In this document: positions 24,750 to 32,860 of the stretch, one piece after another
Layout: each line of letters starts with the position of its first letter
How positions within the stretch are numbered: position 1 is the first letter of the stretch
Source: Verrucomicrobiaceae bacterium
Lineage (GTDB): Bacteria > Verrucomicrobiota > Verrucomicrobiia > Chthoniobacterales > JAATET01
Assembly: GCA_027488755.1 (NCBI GenBank)
Contig: JAIYAZ010000122.1
Span: 1 to 38,356, forward strand
Reading direction: 5' to 3'
DNA length: 38,356 bases
Notes under the pieces: model-generated
Told to the model about the DNA's origin: nothing
The model's input: the letters and a program-made list of their open reading frames with translations, nothing else
Databases searched by the model: none
Translations under genes and position numbers: made by a program

Positions 24750-25841
24750 ATGCCCAAGATTCGCCTTTCCGGGACCGTGCTCGGCCCCGATGACCCCAAC
24801 CGTTCCACCCGCGCCAAGCTTCTCTATCTGCTCTTTGCCGCCGGGTGGGACATTTACAACTCGAACGGTGACCAGCGCATCACGCTGTCGAACATCGAAA
24901 AGAAAATCATCGAGTCCGACGCGTTCGTCTTCACCCCCGGCGCGACGCTGGAGGACATGTTCAAGGCGATCTCGATCTTTGTCGGCTTCCAGACGCTGGA
25001 CCGCAACCTCACGGGCAAACCGACCGTGATCATGAACGAGGACGGCTCGTGGAATCCGCTGTTCTCCGTGCTCGAGCACCTGCGCCGCATGGGCACGGTG
25101 AAGCAGGATCCCGCGGATTACCTGCTCGGCGTCGACTCGCCCGAGGCGGTGCTGCACGCGCTGGAGCGGGTGGGCAGCCGCGGCGTGCCGGACGCGGGGC
25201 GGCACAAGTTTACGCCGTCAGACGTGACGATCAGCGACCTGCCGTTTCCCGAGGATTACGTGGGCAGCGCGTGCGTCTTTTGCTCGGCCTCGCTGGAGGA
25301 TCCCCACTATCTCGCCGACGGCGAGGAACTCGGCCGCCGCCTCGCGCAGAACCGGATCGGTTGCGTGTCAGGCGCGGGCCGCTCGGGCATCATGGGCGCC
25401 GTGGTGAAGGGCTCCTACGAGGCCGGCGGCTGGACCGCCGGCTCGAACGTCCCGCACATCATCGAGCTGGAGGGCCTGCCCGACGGGCTCTCGCGGTTCT
25501 GGCCGCGGCCGGACATCTACACCCGCATGGAGGTGATGATCGAAAACTCCGACGCCTTCGTGATCTTCCCCGGCGGCGCCGGCACGGTGCAGGAACTGCT
25601 CGCGCTGATGATCTTCAAGCACCAGAAAAACCCGCTCATGGACGGCAAGCCCGTCGTGATCTTCAACCGCCCGTCGCCTGGCGACATCGGGTTCTGGGAC
25701 CCGCTCATCGACCTGCTGAGCGACCTCTGCCAGCCCGGGGATTTCCTCGTGGCACGGGACCTCGACGACATCGTGCCGACCATCCTGCCCGGGATGAAGC
25801 GGGAGAAGCCGGCGGCGGCTGAGGCGGAGCTGGCGGCCTAG
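24750..25841 (+). CDS. LOG-family (lysine decarboxylase-like) protein
   Basis: A protein of 363 residues. The C-terminal half has the complete LOG signature: SGAGRSGIMGAVVKGSYEAG and PGGAGTVQELLALMIF, with CVFCSAS and NSDAFVIFPGG around them. LOG enzymes hydrolyse nucleotide 5'-monophosphates, including cytokinin riboside phosphates. The N-terminal half (about 1-125) repeats the fold in degenerate form (ESDAFVFTPGATLEDMFKAI, GKPTVIMNEDGSWNP), giving a two-module protein longer than a single-domain LOG (about 180-200). ATG 24750 follows a purine-rich stretch and is the first after the divergent gene. Exact substrate uncertain. Confidence 0.88.
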   Translation: MPKIRLSGTVLGPDDPNRSTRAKLLYLLFAAGWDIYNSNGDQRITLSNIEKKIIESDAFVFTPGATLEDMFKAISIFVGFQTLDRNLTGKPTVIMNEDGSWNPLFSVLEHLRRMGTVKQDPADYLLGVDSPEAVLHALERVGSRGVPDAGRHKFTPSDVTISDLPFPEDYVGSACVFCSASLEDPHYLADGEELGRRLAQNRIGCVSGAGRSGIMGAVVKGSYEAGGWTAGSNVPHIIELEGLPDGLSRFWPRPDIYTRMEVMIENSDAFVIFPGGAGTVQELLALMIFKHQKNPLMDGKPVVIFNRPSPGDIGFWDPLIDLLSDLCQPGDFLVARDLDDIVPTILPGMKREKPAAAEAELAA

Positions 25842-25893
25842 GCCGGCGGCAGGAACGTCTCGCCGAACGCGCGCCGGGGTGCGAGGCTGCGCC

Positions 25894-26043
25894 ATGCCGC
25901 ATCGTCCGAAGAAAACCAAAAAAACCGACGCGCCGAAATCCGGCGTGACCCGCGCGGAACAGCTCGCCGAGAAGCGGCGCACGGAATGGGCCGTGCGCTC
26001 GACGCTGGCGAAGTTTCAGAACCGCTCCTCCGAGCGCAAGTAG
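25894..26043 (+). CDS. Small basic protein (49 residues)
   Basis: Starting MPHRPKKTKKTDAPKSGVTR and ending FQNRSSERK, this 49-residue frame lies 52 bp after the LOG-family gene and 15 bp before the pseudouridine synthase gene, on the same strand. It is rich in Lys/Arg with a helical middle (RAEQLAEKRRTEWAVRSTLA), resembling a small RNA- or ribosome-associated protein. Position and spacing support it as a real gene; no family is recognised. Confidence 0.55.
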   Translation: MPHRPKKTKKTDAPKSGVTRAEQLAEKRRTEWAVRSTLAKFQNRSSERK

Positions 26044-26058
26044 GAGGCCGGGCGCGGC

Positions 26059-26949
26059 ATGCTCAAGCCCCTCACGATCACCGAGCCTGCACCGTTGCTG
26101 GCGTTTTTGTTCGCGCGGCTGCCCGATGTGAAAAAAACGAAGGTGCGCGAGTGGCTGAAGTTTCAGGCCGTGCTGGTGAACGGCCGGCCGGTCACGCAAT
26201 TCGACCACGCGCTCCAGCCCGGCGACACGGTGGAAATCCGCTCGGGCCGCTTCGCCGCGCCCAAGGTCACGCTGGGCGGCGGCATGCGCATCTGGCACGA
26301 GGACGCGCACCTCATCGTCATCGACAAACCGGCCGACCTGCTGAGCATTGCCAGCCCCGACGAGGACGAGCGCACCGCCTACTTCCTGCTCACGGACTAC
26401 GTGCGCAAGCACCGGCCCGACGGGCGCGAGCGCGTGTGGATCGTGCACCGGCTCGACCGCGAGACCTCGGGGCTGATGGTGTTTGCGAAGACCGCGGCGG
26501 TGAAGGAGGCGCTGCAGGAGGGTTGGGACGACGTGGAAAAACGCTACGAGGCGGTCGTCGAAGGCCGGCTGCGCGAGCCGCGCGGCACGTTTGAATGCCA
26601 CCTCGACGAACGCAACCGCTTCAAGGTTTTCGTCGCCCCGCGCAGCGAGCACACGCGGCATGCGGTGACGCATTTTCGCGTGCTCGCCGAGGGCCGCCAC
26701 CGCTCGCTCGTGGAGCTCACGCTCGACACGGGCCGGCGCCACCAGATCCGCGTGCAGCTCGCCGACGCGGGCTGCCCGATCGTGGGCGACGAGAAATACG
26801 GCGCGCAGTCCGACCCCGCGAAACGCCTCGCGCTGCACGCGACCGCGCTGCGGTTCACGCATCCGGTGACCGGCGCGGAGCTGGCCTTCGCCTCGCCGTT
26901 GCCCAAGCCGCTGGTGGCCCTCGTGGGGCCGGTGGGCGGGCGCGGGTGA
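26059..26949 (+). CDS. RluA-family RNA pseudouridine synthase
   Basis: Isomerises uridine to pseudouridine in rRNA or tRNA; 296 residues. An N-terminal S4-like RNA-binding stretch (VREWLKFQAVLVNGRPVTQF, LQPGDTVEI) precedes the catalytic domain with motif I HRLDRETSG (catalytic Asp D133), VIDKPADLLS, RRHQIRVQLADAGCPIVGDEKYG and LHATALRFTHP. This layout is that of RluC/RluD-like enzymes. The target position cannot be read from sequence. It follows the small basic gene by 15 bp and may share its transcript. Confidence 0.92.
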   Translation: MLKPLTITEPAPLLAFLFARLPDVKKTKVREWLKFQAVLVNGRPVTQFDHALQPGDTVEIRSGRFAAPKVTLGGGMRIWHEDAHLIVIDKPADLLSIASPDEDERTAYFLLTDYVRKHRPDGRERVWIVHRLDRETSGLMVFAKTAAVKEALQEGWDDVEKRYEAVVEGRLREPRGTFECHLDERNRFKVFVAPRSEHTRHAVTHFRVLAEGRHRSLVELTLDTGRRHQIRVQLADAGCPIVGDEKYGAQSDPAKRLALHATALRFTHPVTGAELAFASPLPKPLVALVGPVGGRG

Positions 26950-26972
26950 GATTTTTTTGGAAAAAACTATCG

Positions 26973-27020
26973 GGCGGTCAAACCGCCGTTTATCACGGCG
27001 GGAAATCCACGTTTTCCGCC
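26973..27020 (+). promoter_or_regulatory. Overlapping hairpins abutting a start codon
   Basis: Three inverted repeats overlap here: GGCGGT/ACCGCC (26973-26978 with 26982-26987), CCGCCG/CGGCGG (26983-26988 with 26996-27001), and GGCGGGAAA/TTTTCCGCC (26997-27005 with 27012-27020, one mismatch), the last ending at the next ATG. The first and second cannot form together, nor can the second and third. The first may also be the end hairpin of the upstream gene or a degenerate dispersed palindrome. Confidence 0.4.
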
Positions 27021-27542
27021 ATGAAATCCGCCTTCCTGCTCCTGCCGCTCGTCGCTTTGCTTTTGGCCGCTCCCGCCCGGGCGAACGAGGAGGTGGGTTT
27101 CCCCGAGGAGGGGCCGCTCATCACGCTCACGCTGCCGGAGGGCTGGGTCTACAAGCACAACGAGGGCGTGCTGCAGGCGGCGGCCTCCGAGGACCTCGAC
27201 ACGATGCTGATCGTGCGTCCGCTCGAGGCCACGAAGAAGGAAGGCTCGCAGGCCCTCGAGGAGATCAAGGCCCCGCTCGACAAGACCTACGGCGAGGCCA
27301 TTGAGTATGACAAACTTGAGGAGGGCGGAACGGAGAACCTCGGCTTTTACATTCTCAACGCGACGGCCAAGACGCAGACCGGCAACGAGGGCGTGGTGAA
27401 TTCCTACATCGTCTCGATCATGATCACCTTCCCCGACAGCGACCAGTTGCTGCTCGCGCAGTTCCTTTCCACCGAGAAGGGCGCGCAGGACAACGCCGAG
27501 GCGATCGTCAAGATCATCCAGTCGCTCAAAAAGGTGGAGTAG
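27021..27542 (+). CDS. Small secreted protein with PsbP-like LPEGW domain
   Basis: A 173-residue protein with signal MKSAFLLLPLVALLLAAPARA. The mature part, LITLTLPEGWVYKHNEGVLQ to AIVKIIQSLKKVE, is an alternating-strand domain of the kind seen in periplasmic PsbP/MOG1-fold proteins and it resembles the C-terminal half of the protein at 32861-33877 (FTMELPADWAV). No catalytic residues are evident. ATG 27021 has no Shine-Dalgarno site and is abutted by overlapping hairpins. Convergent with the seven-gene operon; stops are 10 bp apart. Confidence 0.78.
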   Translation: MKSAFLLLPLVALLLAAPARANEEVGFPEEGPLITLTLPEGWVYKHNEGVLQAAASEDLDTMLIVRPLEATKKEGSQALEEIKAPLDKTYGEAIEYDKLEEGGTENLGFYILNATAKTQTGNEGVVNSYIVSIMITFPDSDQLLLAQFLSTEKGAQDNAEAIVKIIQSLKKVE

Positions 27543-27552
27543 CCCGCGGCGA

Positions 27553-27960
27553 CTACAGCCCTTTGAACGAGTCGGCGAAGAGCCGGTAGATCGCGTAGAG
27601 ATCAAACGCGAGGCCGAGGGCGAGCAGGCCGGAGAAGCTGAACCAGAGGCGCTTTCGGTGGTGGCGCCAGAACATCGCGAGGCCGGCGGGCAGGCCCGCG
27701 AGGCCGGTGAGGGCGATGCCGATTTGGAGCGGGATGATCCAGGCCATTTCCGTGCCCGGGTTGTTGATGACGAGCCCGGGGAGCGTGACGTTTTTGAATA
27801 TCCCGAGCAGGATTTCCAGCAAGAGGCCCCCGGCGAAGGAGAGTCCGAGCAGGACCACGTGGGCCAGCCCCCACAGGATGATGAAGGTGATGCCGAGGAC
27901 GATCGAACCTGGGCGGACGGGTTCGGCGGGCGCGGCGGGGAGTTCGGGTGCTTCGTTCAT
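27553..27960 (-). CDS. Three-helix membrane protein, unknown function
   Basis: A 135-residue protein with a Pro/Ala/Glu-rich N-terminus (about 1-18) and three hydrophobic segments near 19-50, 73-97 and 105-127. A basic loop (WRHHRKRLW, 98-106) would face the cytoplasm. No family is recognised. It is the last gene of the minus-strand operon, 11 bp after its upstream neighbour, and the only one in it without a cleavable-looking signal peptide. Confidence 0.72.
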   Translation of the reverse strand: MNEAPELPAAPAEPVRPGSIVLGITFIILWGLAHVVLLGLSFAGGLLLEILLGIFKNVTLPGLVINNPGTEMAWIIPLQIGIALTGLAGLPAGLAMFWRHHRKRLWFSFSGLLALGLAFDLYAIYRLFADSFKGL

Positions 27961-27971
27961 GGCGGAGAGGG

Positions 27972-28757
27972 TTAGCGGATGATGCCCATTTCCTGGCGCG
28001 AGCCGCGGCCGGCGTCGGTCACGCGGGAGTTGGGGCAGTTCGGCGGGTCGGTGATGTAGTTGCGGTGCCGCTCGGGGACGATGGTGCCGCGGTTGGCGCG
28101 GGGTTCGCCGAAGCGGACGCGGGAGTAGCCGACGTCGTTGCAGGTGAGGATTTCCGGGCCCGTGTAGTGCTCGGACCACATGACGGACCAGTTGCCGAGG
28201 CGGTGCCATTTTTTGGGGACGGTGATGGTGCCGATGAGGCGTTCGCGGCCGGAGGGTTCTTCGCGCACGGTGGCGCTCCATTCGGTGCCCTTGCCGCTGG
28301 AGCCGCTCAGGAACATGCGGAGGCGGTAGGTGCGGCCGGCCTTCCAGTTGAAGGGGATGAAGGTTTGGTAGCCGACGCCTTCGTGGCCGAAAGCCTGGGC
28401 GATGCCGGGGCCGCGGGCGGCGAGGGCGTTCCAGATGGAGAAAATGGCGACCTTGCCCTCGCTGCCGTCGGGCCGGGTGCCGCGGGTTTGCAGGCCGAAG
28501 TAGGCGGTGTCGCCCTGCACGAGCTCGACCTGGTGGGACCAGAAGTAGCCGACCTCGGAGCCGGGATCCACCTCGGGGGTGAGTCGGTGTTCGAAGTCGA
28601 CGTAGCCGATTTTGCCGGTGGGGCTCACGGGCGGCTCGGGCCAGATCCACTCGGTGTAGGTGCCGGTGGGGCCGTGCTTGTGGTCGGCGGCGCGGGAGGC
28701 GGGCGCGGCGAGGAGGAGCGCGGCGGCGAGGGCGGCGGAGAGGAGGCGGGGGCTCAT
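27972..28757 (-). CDS. Secreted DUF3472-like protein
   Basis: A 261-residue exported protein, signal MSPRLLSAALAAALLLAAPASRA. The middle (AYFGLQTRGTRPDGSEGKVA, FSIWNALAARGPGIAQAFGH, FIPFNWKAGRTYRLRMFL) has the pattern of DUF3472-type beta-sandwich domains, which occur in extracellular carbohydrate-linked proteins. A second half with WSVMWSEHYTGPEILTCND may bind a sugar or peptide; no active site is seen. Its ATG overlaps the upstream gene's TGA (ATGA), which points to translational coupling. Confidence 0.75.
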   Translation of the reverse strand: MSPRLLSAALAAALLLAAPASRAADHKHGPTGTYTEWIWPEPPVSPTGKIGYVDFEHRLTPEVDPGSEVGYFWSHQVELVQGDTAYFGLQTRGTRPDGSEGKVAIFSIWNALAARGPGIAQAFGHEGVGYQTFIPFNWKAGRTYRLRMFLSGSSGKGTEWSATVREEPSGRERLIGTITVPKKWHRLGNWSVMWSEHYTGPEILTCNDVGYSRVRFGEPRANRGTIVPERHRNYITDPPNCPNSRVTDAGRGSRQEMGIIR

Positions 28758-29785
28758 GGGGCGACGGGGTTGCCGTTTTGGTAGGAGCGGGTTTTGTCGC
28801 GGGGGCCGCCCTGCGTGGTGAAGGTGGCGGGGTCGGCGCCTTCGACGACGCGGCTGAGGAAATAGACCTGGCGGGAGTCGCGGGCGTAGCCGCGGCCGAG
28901 CGCCTCGAAGGTCGCGCCGTCGGCGATGTCGCTGGTGGGCGTGTCGGAGGTGTAGAAATGGCTGCAGTCGCGGGCGACGACGAAGGTCTGGCCGCGGATG
29001 GCGTCGTTTTTGTAAACGCGCACGGTGAAGCTGGCGGCGTCCGCGCCGGGGATGGGCTCGCCGCGGTAATAAACGCGGGTGGCGTCCTTCGCGTAGTTTC
29101 CGCCGAGGACTTCGACTTTGGCGGGGCCGCTGGTGGGCGTGGTTTTTTCGCCGACGTAGAGGGCGCGGGAGTCGCGGGCCCAGGCGGTGCCGGGCGCGGC
29201 GTTGGCGTCGATGACCTCAAAGCTGGCGGGATCGAGCACCTTCACGGGGTCGGGCCCGAAGTAGTAGCCGCGGCGGTCGCGGCCGATGGGGGCGTCGCCG
29301 CCGAGGGGTTCGTAGCTGGCGGGGTCCGCGCCGCGGATGACGGAGCGGCCGAGGTAGACCTGGCGGCGGTCGCGGGCGAGGCCGGCGCGGCGGGGGTCGG
29401 GCTGGAAGCTGGCGGGGTCCGCGCCGGCGAGGGGGGCGCCTTCGAGGTAAACGCGGCGGGCGTCCCGGGCGTAGGGGGCGTTGCGATTCGCCCCGCGGCC
29501 GGGGACGAGGGCGAAGCTGGCGGGGTCGGCGTCGGGGATGATTTTGCCCTGGTAGAAGGCGCGTTTGGCGTCCTTCCCGTAGGTGGTGCGCTGGAGGATT
29601 TCGAAGGTCGTGGCGTCGGCCTGGGGGATTTTTTCGGCCTTCGTATACCAGATGGCGAACACGTAAACGCGTTCGCCGTAGAGCACGTCGCCCCCCTTCA
29701 CGGCGTAGCCGAGGGCGTCGGCGCGGCTGGGCGCGGCGGGGGCCGCGAGCAGCGCGACGGCGAGGAGGGCCGGGGCGGCGCGCAT
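28754..29785 (-). CDS. Secreted DKNYY-repeat protein
   Basis: Exported 343-residue protein (signal MRAAPALLAVALLAAPAAPSRA). It is made of about eight ~40-residue repeats of the DKNYY type: YARDSRQVYFLSRVVEGADP, YAKDATRVYYRGEPIPGADA, LARDRRQVYLGRSVIRGADP, each with a [YL]xxDxxxVYxxGxxIxGADPxSF core. In the family the repeats stack as a beta structure of unknown function. ATG 29785 begins the signal; an upstream in-frame ATG adds 14 polar residues overlapping the neighbour. It starts 4 bp after the upstream stop and overlaps the next start, so it is firmly in an operon. Confidence 0.85.
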   Translation of the reverse strand: MRAAPALLAVALLAAPAAPSRADALGYAVKGGDVLYGERVYVFAIWYTKAEKIPQADATTFEILQRTTYGKDAKRAFYQGKIIPDADPASFALVPGRGANRNAPYARDARRVYLEGAPLAGADPASFQPDPRRAGLARDRRQVYLGRSVIRGADPASYEPLGGDAPIGRDRRGYYFGPDPVKVLDPASFEVIDANAAPGTAWARDSRALYVGEKTTPTSGPAKVEVLGGNYAKDATRVYYRGEPIPGADAASFTVRVYKNDAIRGQTFVVARDCSHFYTSDTPTSDIADGATFEALGRGYARDSRQVYFLSRVVEGADPATFTTQGGPRDKTRSYQNGNPVAP

Positions 29786-29789
29786 GCGG

Positions 29790-30185
29790 TTAACCCTCGG
29801 GGAAGAGGAGCGCGGCGGGCGCGCCAAAGGTGTCGGGCCAGGAGGCGTAGGCCACGTCGGAGATGCCGACGGCGCAGGTGATGAGCTGCCATTCGCTGTC
29901 GACGATTTTCCAGAGGATGGCGGTGTCGGCGCTTTCGGCCTGGCCGAGGCGGATGGGTTTGCCGGCGGCGTTGACGATCTGGCCGTTGAAGAAGGCCCAG
30001 TCGCCGAGGCGCTGGATCGAGCCGGAGAATTTCACGGGCTGCCCGGCTTCGCGCTCGACCGTGGTGCGGGAGAGGTCGAAGAGGCTGGCGCGGAGTTCCG
30101 AGCCTTTCGGGATTTCCTTCGGGGCGGCGAGGGCGGAGGCGCTGAGGCCGAGCGTGAGCGCGAGTAGCAGGGCGAGGGCTTTCAT
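29790..30185 (-). CDS. Small secreted protein, unknown function
   Basis: A 131-residue protein with a signal peptide (MKALALLLALTLGLSASALA). The mature part (LRASLFDLSRTTVEREAGQP, WAFFNGQIVNAAGKPIRLGQ, WQLITCAVGISDVAYASWPD) appears to be a single small alpha/beta domain; a single Cys is present. No family is recognised. Operon position: 28 bp after the upstream gene and 4 bp before the DKNYY gene. Confidence 0.72.
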   Translation of the reverse strand: MKALALLLALTLGLSASALAAPKEIPKGSELRASLFDLSRTTVEREAGQPVKFSGSIQRLGDWAFFNGQIVNAAGKPIRLGQAESADTAILWKIVDSEWQLITCAVGISDVAYASWPDTFGAPAALLFPEG

Positions 30186-30213
30186 GGTTTTTTGGTGGAG
30201 GTGGGTGGGTTGA

Positions 30214-31491
30214 TTATTCCGGGATGAGGGTTTCGTTTTCGACCTCGCCGTCGCGGGTGAGGGCGCGGCCGGGGAGGGAGACGTAGCCGCCGTCCTCGGT
30301 GTGCTTTTCGAAGACGGAGATGCCGGCGGGCGTGAGGATGGCGAGGCCGTCGCCGAGAGCGAGGCCCTGGCAGGTGGAGGTTTTGTCCTCGGCTTTCCAG
30401 ACGACTTTTTTGGCGATGTCGCCGCCGGAGATGGTGACGGGGACGCGCTCGGGGCCGCCGGCCACGTCGCGGATGGCGGTGTAGCGGCCGTCGAGGGATT
30501 CGTCGGGGAAGTTCACGTGGGTGATGTCGGCGTTGCCGACGAGGATGGTTTCCGGATTCGGGGTGCGGGAGTTCGCGCCGGCCCAGACGCCGATGAGGGA
30601 TTGGCCGTCGGCCTGGCCGACGATGCGGTAGATGGCGAGGCCGTCGTCGAGGGCGATGCCGAGCGTCTGGCCGACGAGGAGGCCCTGGCCGTGGGAGACG
30701 GAGTCGCCGATTTTCCACTCGAGGCCGACGATGCCATTGACGACGCGGATCTCGACCGTGCCCTGGTAGGGGGTGCCGTCGGGATTTTTGCCGGAGACGG
30801 GGTGGGTGCCCACGAGGCGGTCGGCGGGGAAGCCTTCCGCGGCGGCGGGGGCGGGCTCGGCGGCGGCGGCCTGCTGGCTGGCGAGGGTTTCGCCGGCGGG
30901 CGGGGCGGGGTTCGGGAACATGCCGGCGGGCGGCGTGGAGGGCTCCATGGTGCTGGTGCCGACGATTTTCGCCGTGGCGCCGTTGACCTCGACGTCGGCC
31001 CAGACGCTGACGTCCTTCGGTTCCGCGGTGTCGCTGGTTGCCCGGGGGGTCGCCCAGAAGCGCAGGAGGAGCGTGCCGTCGGTCTGCCAGCGCAGGAGTT
31101 CGGTGCCGGAGGCGACTTCGTCCACGGCGTTGAGCTCGGCCGATTGGTCGTCGGTGAGCGGCGGGATTTCGACCGGCTTAAGCGAGTCGTCGGTGACCCG
31201 GTAAAGCGTCGCGGCCTGGTAGCGGGGGGCGCCGCCGGTGACGGCGACGTATTTCCGATCGGGCGACCAGAGGAAACTCGGCACGGCGGAGGATTCGAAT
31301 CCGTAATCGCTTTTGCCGGGCTCGTCGTTTTCGCCGCGGTCCCAGAATGTCCCGAGCACCTCGCCGGTGTCGGTGTTTTTCAGGACGAGGAGGGTTTCGT
31401 TGCCATCCTTCGGGACGATGTCGAGGGTGGCGTGAAGGGAGGCAACGGCGAAAAACAGACTGCCGAGGGTGAGGCGGAGCGTGGGGTTCAT
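30214..31491 (-). CDS. Secreted beta-repeat protein, paralog 1
   Basis: A 425-residue exported protein (signal MNPTLRLTLGSLFFAVASLHA). An N-terminal part has SDYGFESSAVPSFLWSPDRK, like a WD/propeller-type strand. After an Ala/Pro linker come two copies of a ~70-residue beta module: LVGTHPVSGKNPDGTPYQGT with LEWKIGDSVSHGQGLLVGQT, and LDGRYTAIRDVAGGPERVPV with VVWKAEDKTSTCQGLALGDG. The GTxxVxGxNPDGxxYxG style is common in proteins of Planctomycetes and Verrucomicrobia with unknown roles. Paralog of the next gene (25 bp apart); middle of the operon. Confidence 0.8.
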   Translation of the reverse strand: MNPTLRLTLGSLFFAVASLHATLDIVPKDGNETLLVLKNTDTGEVLGTFWDRGENDEPGKSDYGFESSAVPSFLWSPDRKYVAVTGGAPRYQAATLYRVTDDSLKPVEIPPLTDDQSAELNAVDEVASGTELLRWQTDGTLLLRFWATPRATSDTAEPKDVSVWADVEVNGATAKIVGTSTMEPSTPPAGMFPNPAPPAGETLASQQAAAAEPAPAAAEGFPADRLVGTHPVSGKNPDGTPYQGTVEIRVVNGIVGLEWKIGDSVSHGQGLLVGQTLGIALDDGLAIYRIVGQADGQSLIGVWAGANSRTPNPETILVGNADITHVNFPDESLDGRYTAIRDVAGGPERVPVTISGGDIAKKVVWKAEDKTSTCQGLALGDGLAILTPAGISVFEKHTEDGGYVSLPGRALTRDGEVENETLIPE

Positions 31492-31516
31492 CGGGTGGTT
31501 GGCGGGCGGGGTGGTC

Positions 31517-32812
31517 TTAGAACGGCGGGAAGAGGTTCTCGGGCTCGATGGTGTTTTCGCCGGTGAGGGTCTGGCCCATGAGGTAGGGCGCGTCGAGGGA
31601 GGAGTTCACGAAAAACACGGAGACGCCCTGGGCGCGGCGGATGGCCAGGCCGTTGCCGAGGGCGAGGCCGGTGAGCGGCTCGGCTTTGCCGTCGGCGGGC
31701 CAGGTGATCGCCTTGAGCGGGCCGTCGCCGGTGATCGAGACGGGGACTTTTTGGGGCGTCATGAATTTTCCAATGAGGGCCGTCACGTTCGGGAAGGTCG
31801 TTTCGGCCGGGGCGGGTTTGCCGACGAGGATGATCTCCTCGTTGACTGCGTCCGCGCCTGACGTGGCCCAGCGGCCGACGAGGGTGAGGCCACCGTCGTC
31901 CGGGCTGATGAATTTGTTCCAATCGCCGACGACCTTGTAGAGGGCGACGCCGTCGGCGAGGGCGACGGCAAGGTTGCGGCCCTGGATTAATCCGGTGCCG
32001 CGGGTGACGTCGGCGCCGATTTTCCATTCCATCGAAACGCGCATGCCGCCGGACATGCCCTCCGGTTGGACCTTGATGTCGACGGTGCCTTCGTAGGCGG
32101 AGCCGTCGGGGTTTTTGCCGGTGACCCGGTGGGTGCCCACGAGGTCGTCGGGCGAGCCGTTCCAGTTGGGATCCTGTTCCACGGCGGGTTTTTCGGCGGC
32201 TGCCGGGGAGGTGAGGCTGGCGATGAGGGTCTCGGCGACGGTGGAATCCGCGGCCGGTTCCGTCGCGGCGGTGGACGCGATCGCGGCGGTGTCGCCGGTG
32301 AATGTCACGTCGGCCCACAGGCTGGCCTCGACCTGGGGTTTGTCGTCAGTCTCGCGCGTGGCGGCGAAGAAACTCAGCAGCAGCGTGCCATTGTGCTGCC
32401 AGCGGACGGCCCGGGTCTGCTCGCTGGCAAGCTGGCTGGCGGCGCGCACGGCTTCCAGGGCGTCGGCGGAGCCGGGCGGGAAAGCGGGGAGCGCGATGGG
32501 TTTGAGCGTTTGGTCGAGGGCCTCGAAGAGGCTCACGTAGCGGTAACGGCCGGTGTCCGGATCGTTGACCGCGACGTAGCGGCGATCCTCGGACCACAGG
32601 AAATTCCCCGGCCCGCTGTCACCGGAGTAGCCGTAATCGCTCTTCTGCGTGGCGGGATCACAGAAGGTGCCCAGCACCTTGCCGGTGGCCGTGTCCTTGA
32701 GCACGTAGGCGCTGGCCTCGTCGTCGGGCTTGATTCGGACGATGTCGAGCGCGGCAAGGGCGGGTGCCGCCACGAAGAGCCCCAGAAGGAGCAGGGGCCG
32801 GAGTGGGTTCAT
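31517..32812 (-). CDS. Secreted beta-repeat protein, paralog 2
   Basis: A 431-residue paralog of the gene at 30214 with signal MNPLRPLLLLGLFVAAPALA. Matching regions are LDIVRIKPDDEASAYVLKD, SDYGYSGDSGPGNFLWSEDR, LVGTHRVTGKNPDGSAYEGT and the second module VPVSITGDGPLKAITWPADG / LTGLALGNGLAIRRAQGVSV. The linker has Ser/Ala/Glu-rich sequence in place of the Pro-rich one. Conservation of order and length shows a tandem duplication older than the propeller array. Function unknown; probably periplasmic or surface. Confidence 0.8.
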   Translation of the reverse strand: MNPLRPLLLLGLFVAAPALAALDIVRIKPDDEASAYVLKDTATGKVLGTFCDPATQKSDYGYSGDSGPGNFLWSEDRRYVAVNDPDTGRYRYVSLFEALDQTLKPIALPAFPPGSADALEAVRAASQLASEQTRAVRWQHNGTLLLSFFAATRETDDKPQVEASLWADVTFTGDTAAIASTAATEPAADSTVAETLIASLTSPAAAEKPAVEQDPNWNGSPDDLVGTHRVTGKNPDGSAYEGTVDIKVQPEGMSGGMRVSMEWKIGADVTRGTGLIQGRNLAVALADGVALYKVVGDWNKFISPDDGGLTLVGRWATSGADAVNEEIILVGKPAPAETTFPNVTALIGKFMTPQKVPVSITGDGPLKAITWPADGKAEPLTGLALGNGLAIRRAQGVSVFFVNSSLDAPYLMGQTLTGENTIEPENLFPPF

Positions 32813-32860
32813 GGCAGGATTAACGCGGCGCGCGGGGATTTATTCACCCGCAGGAAATAT

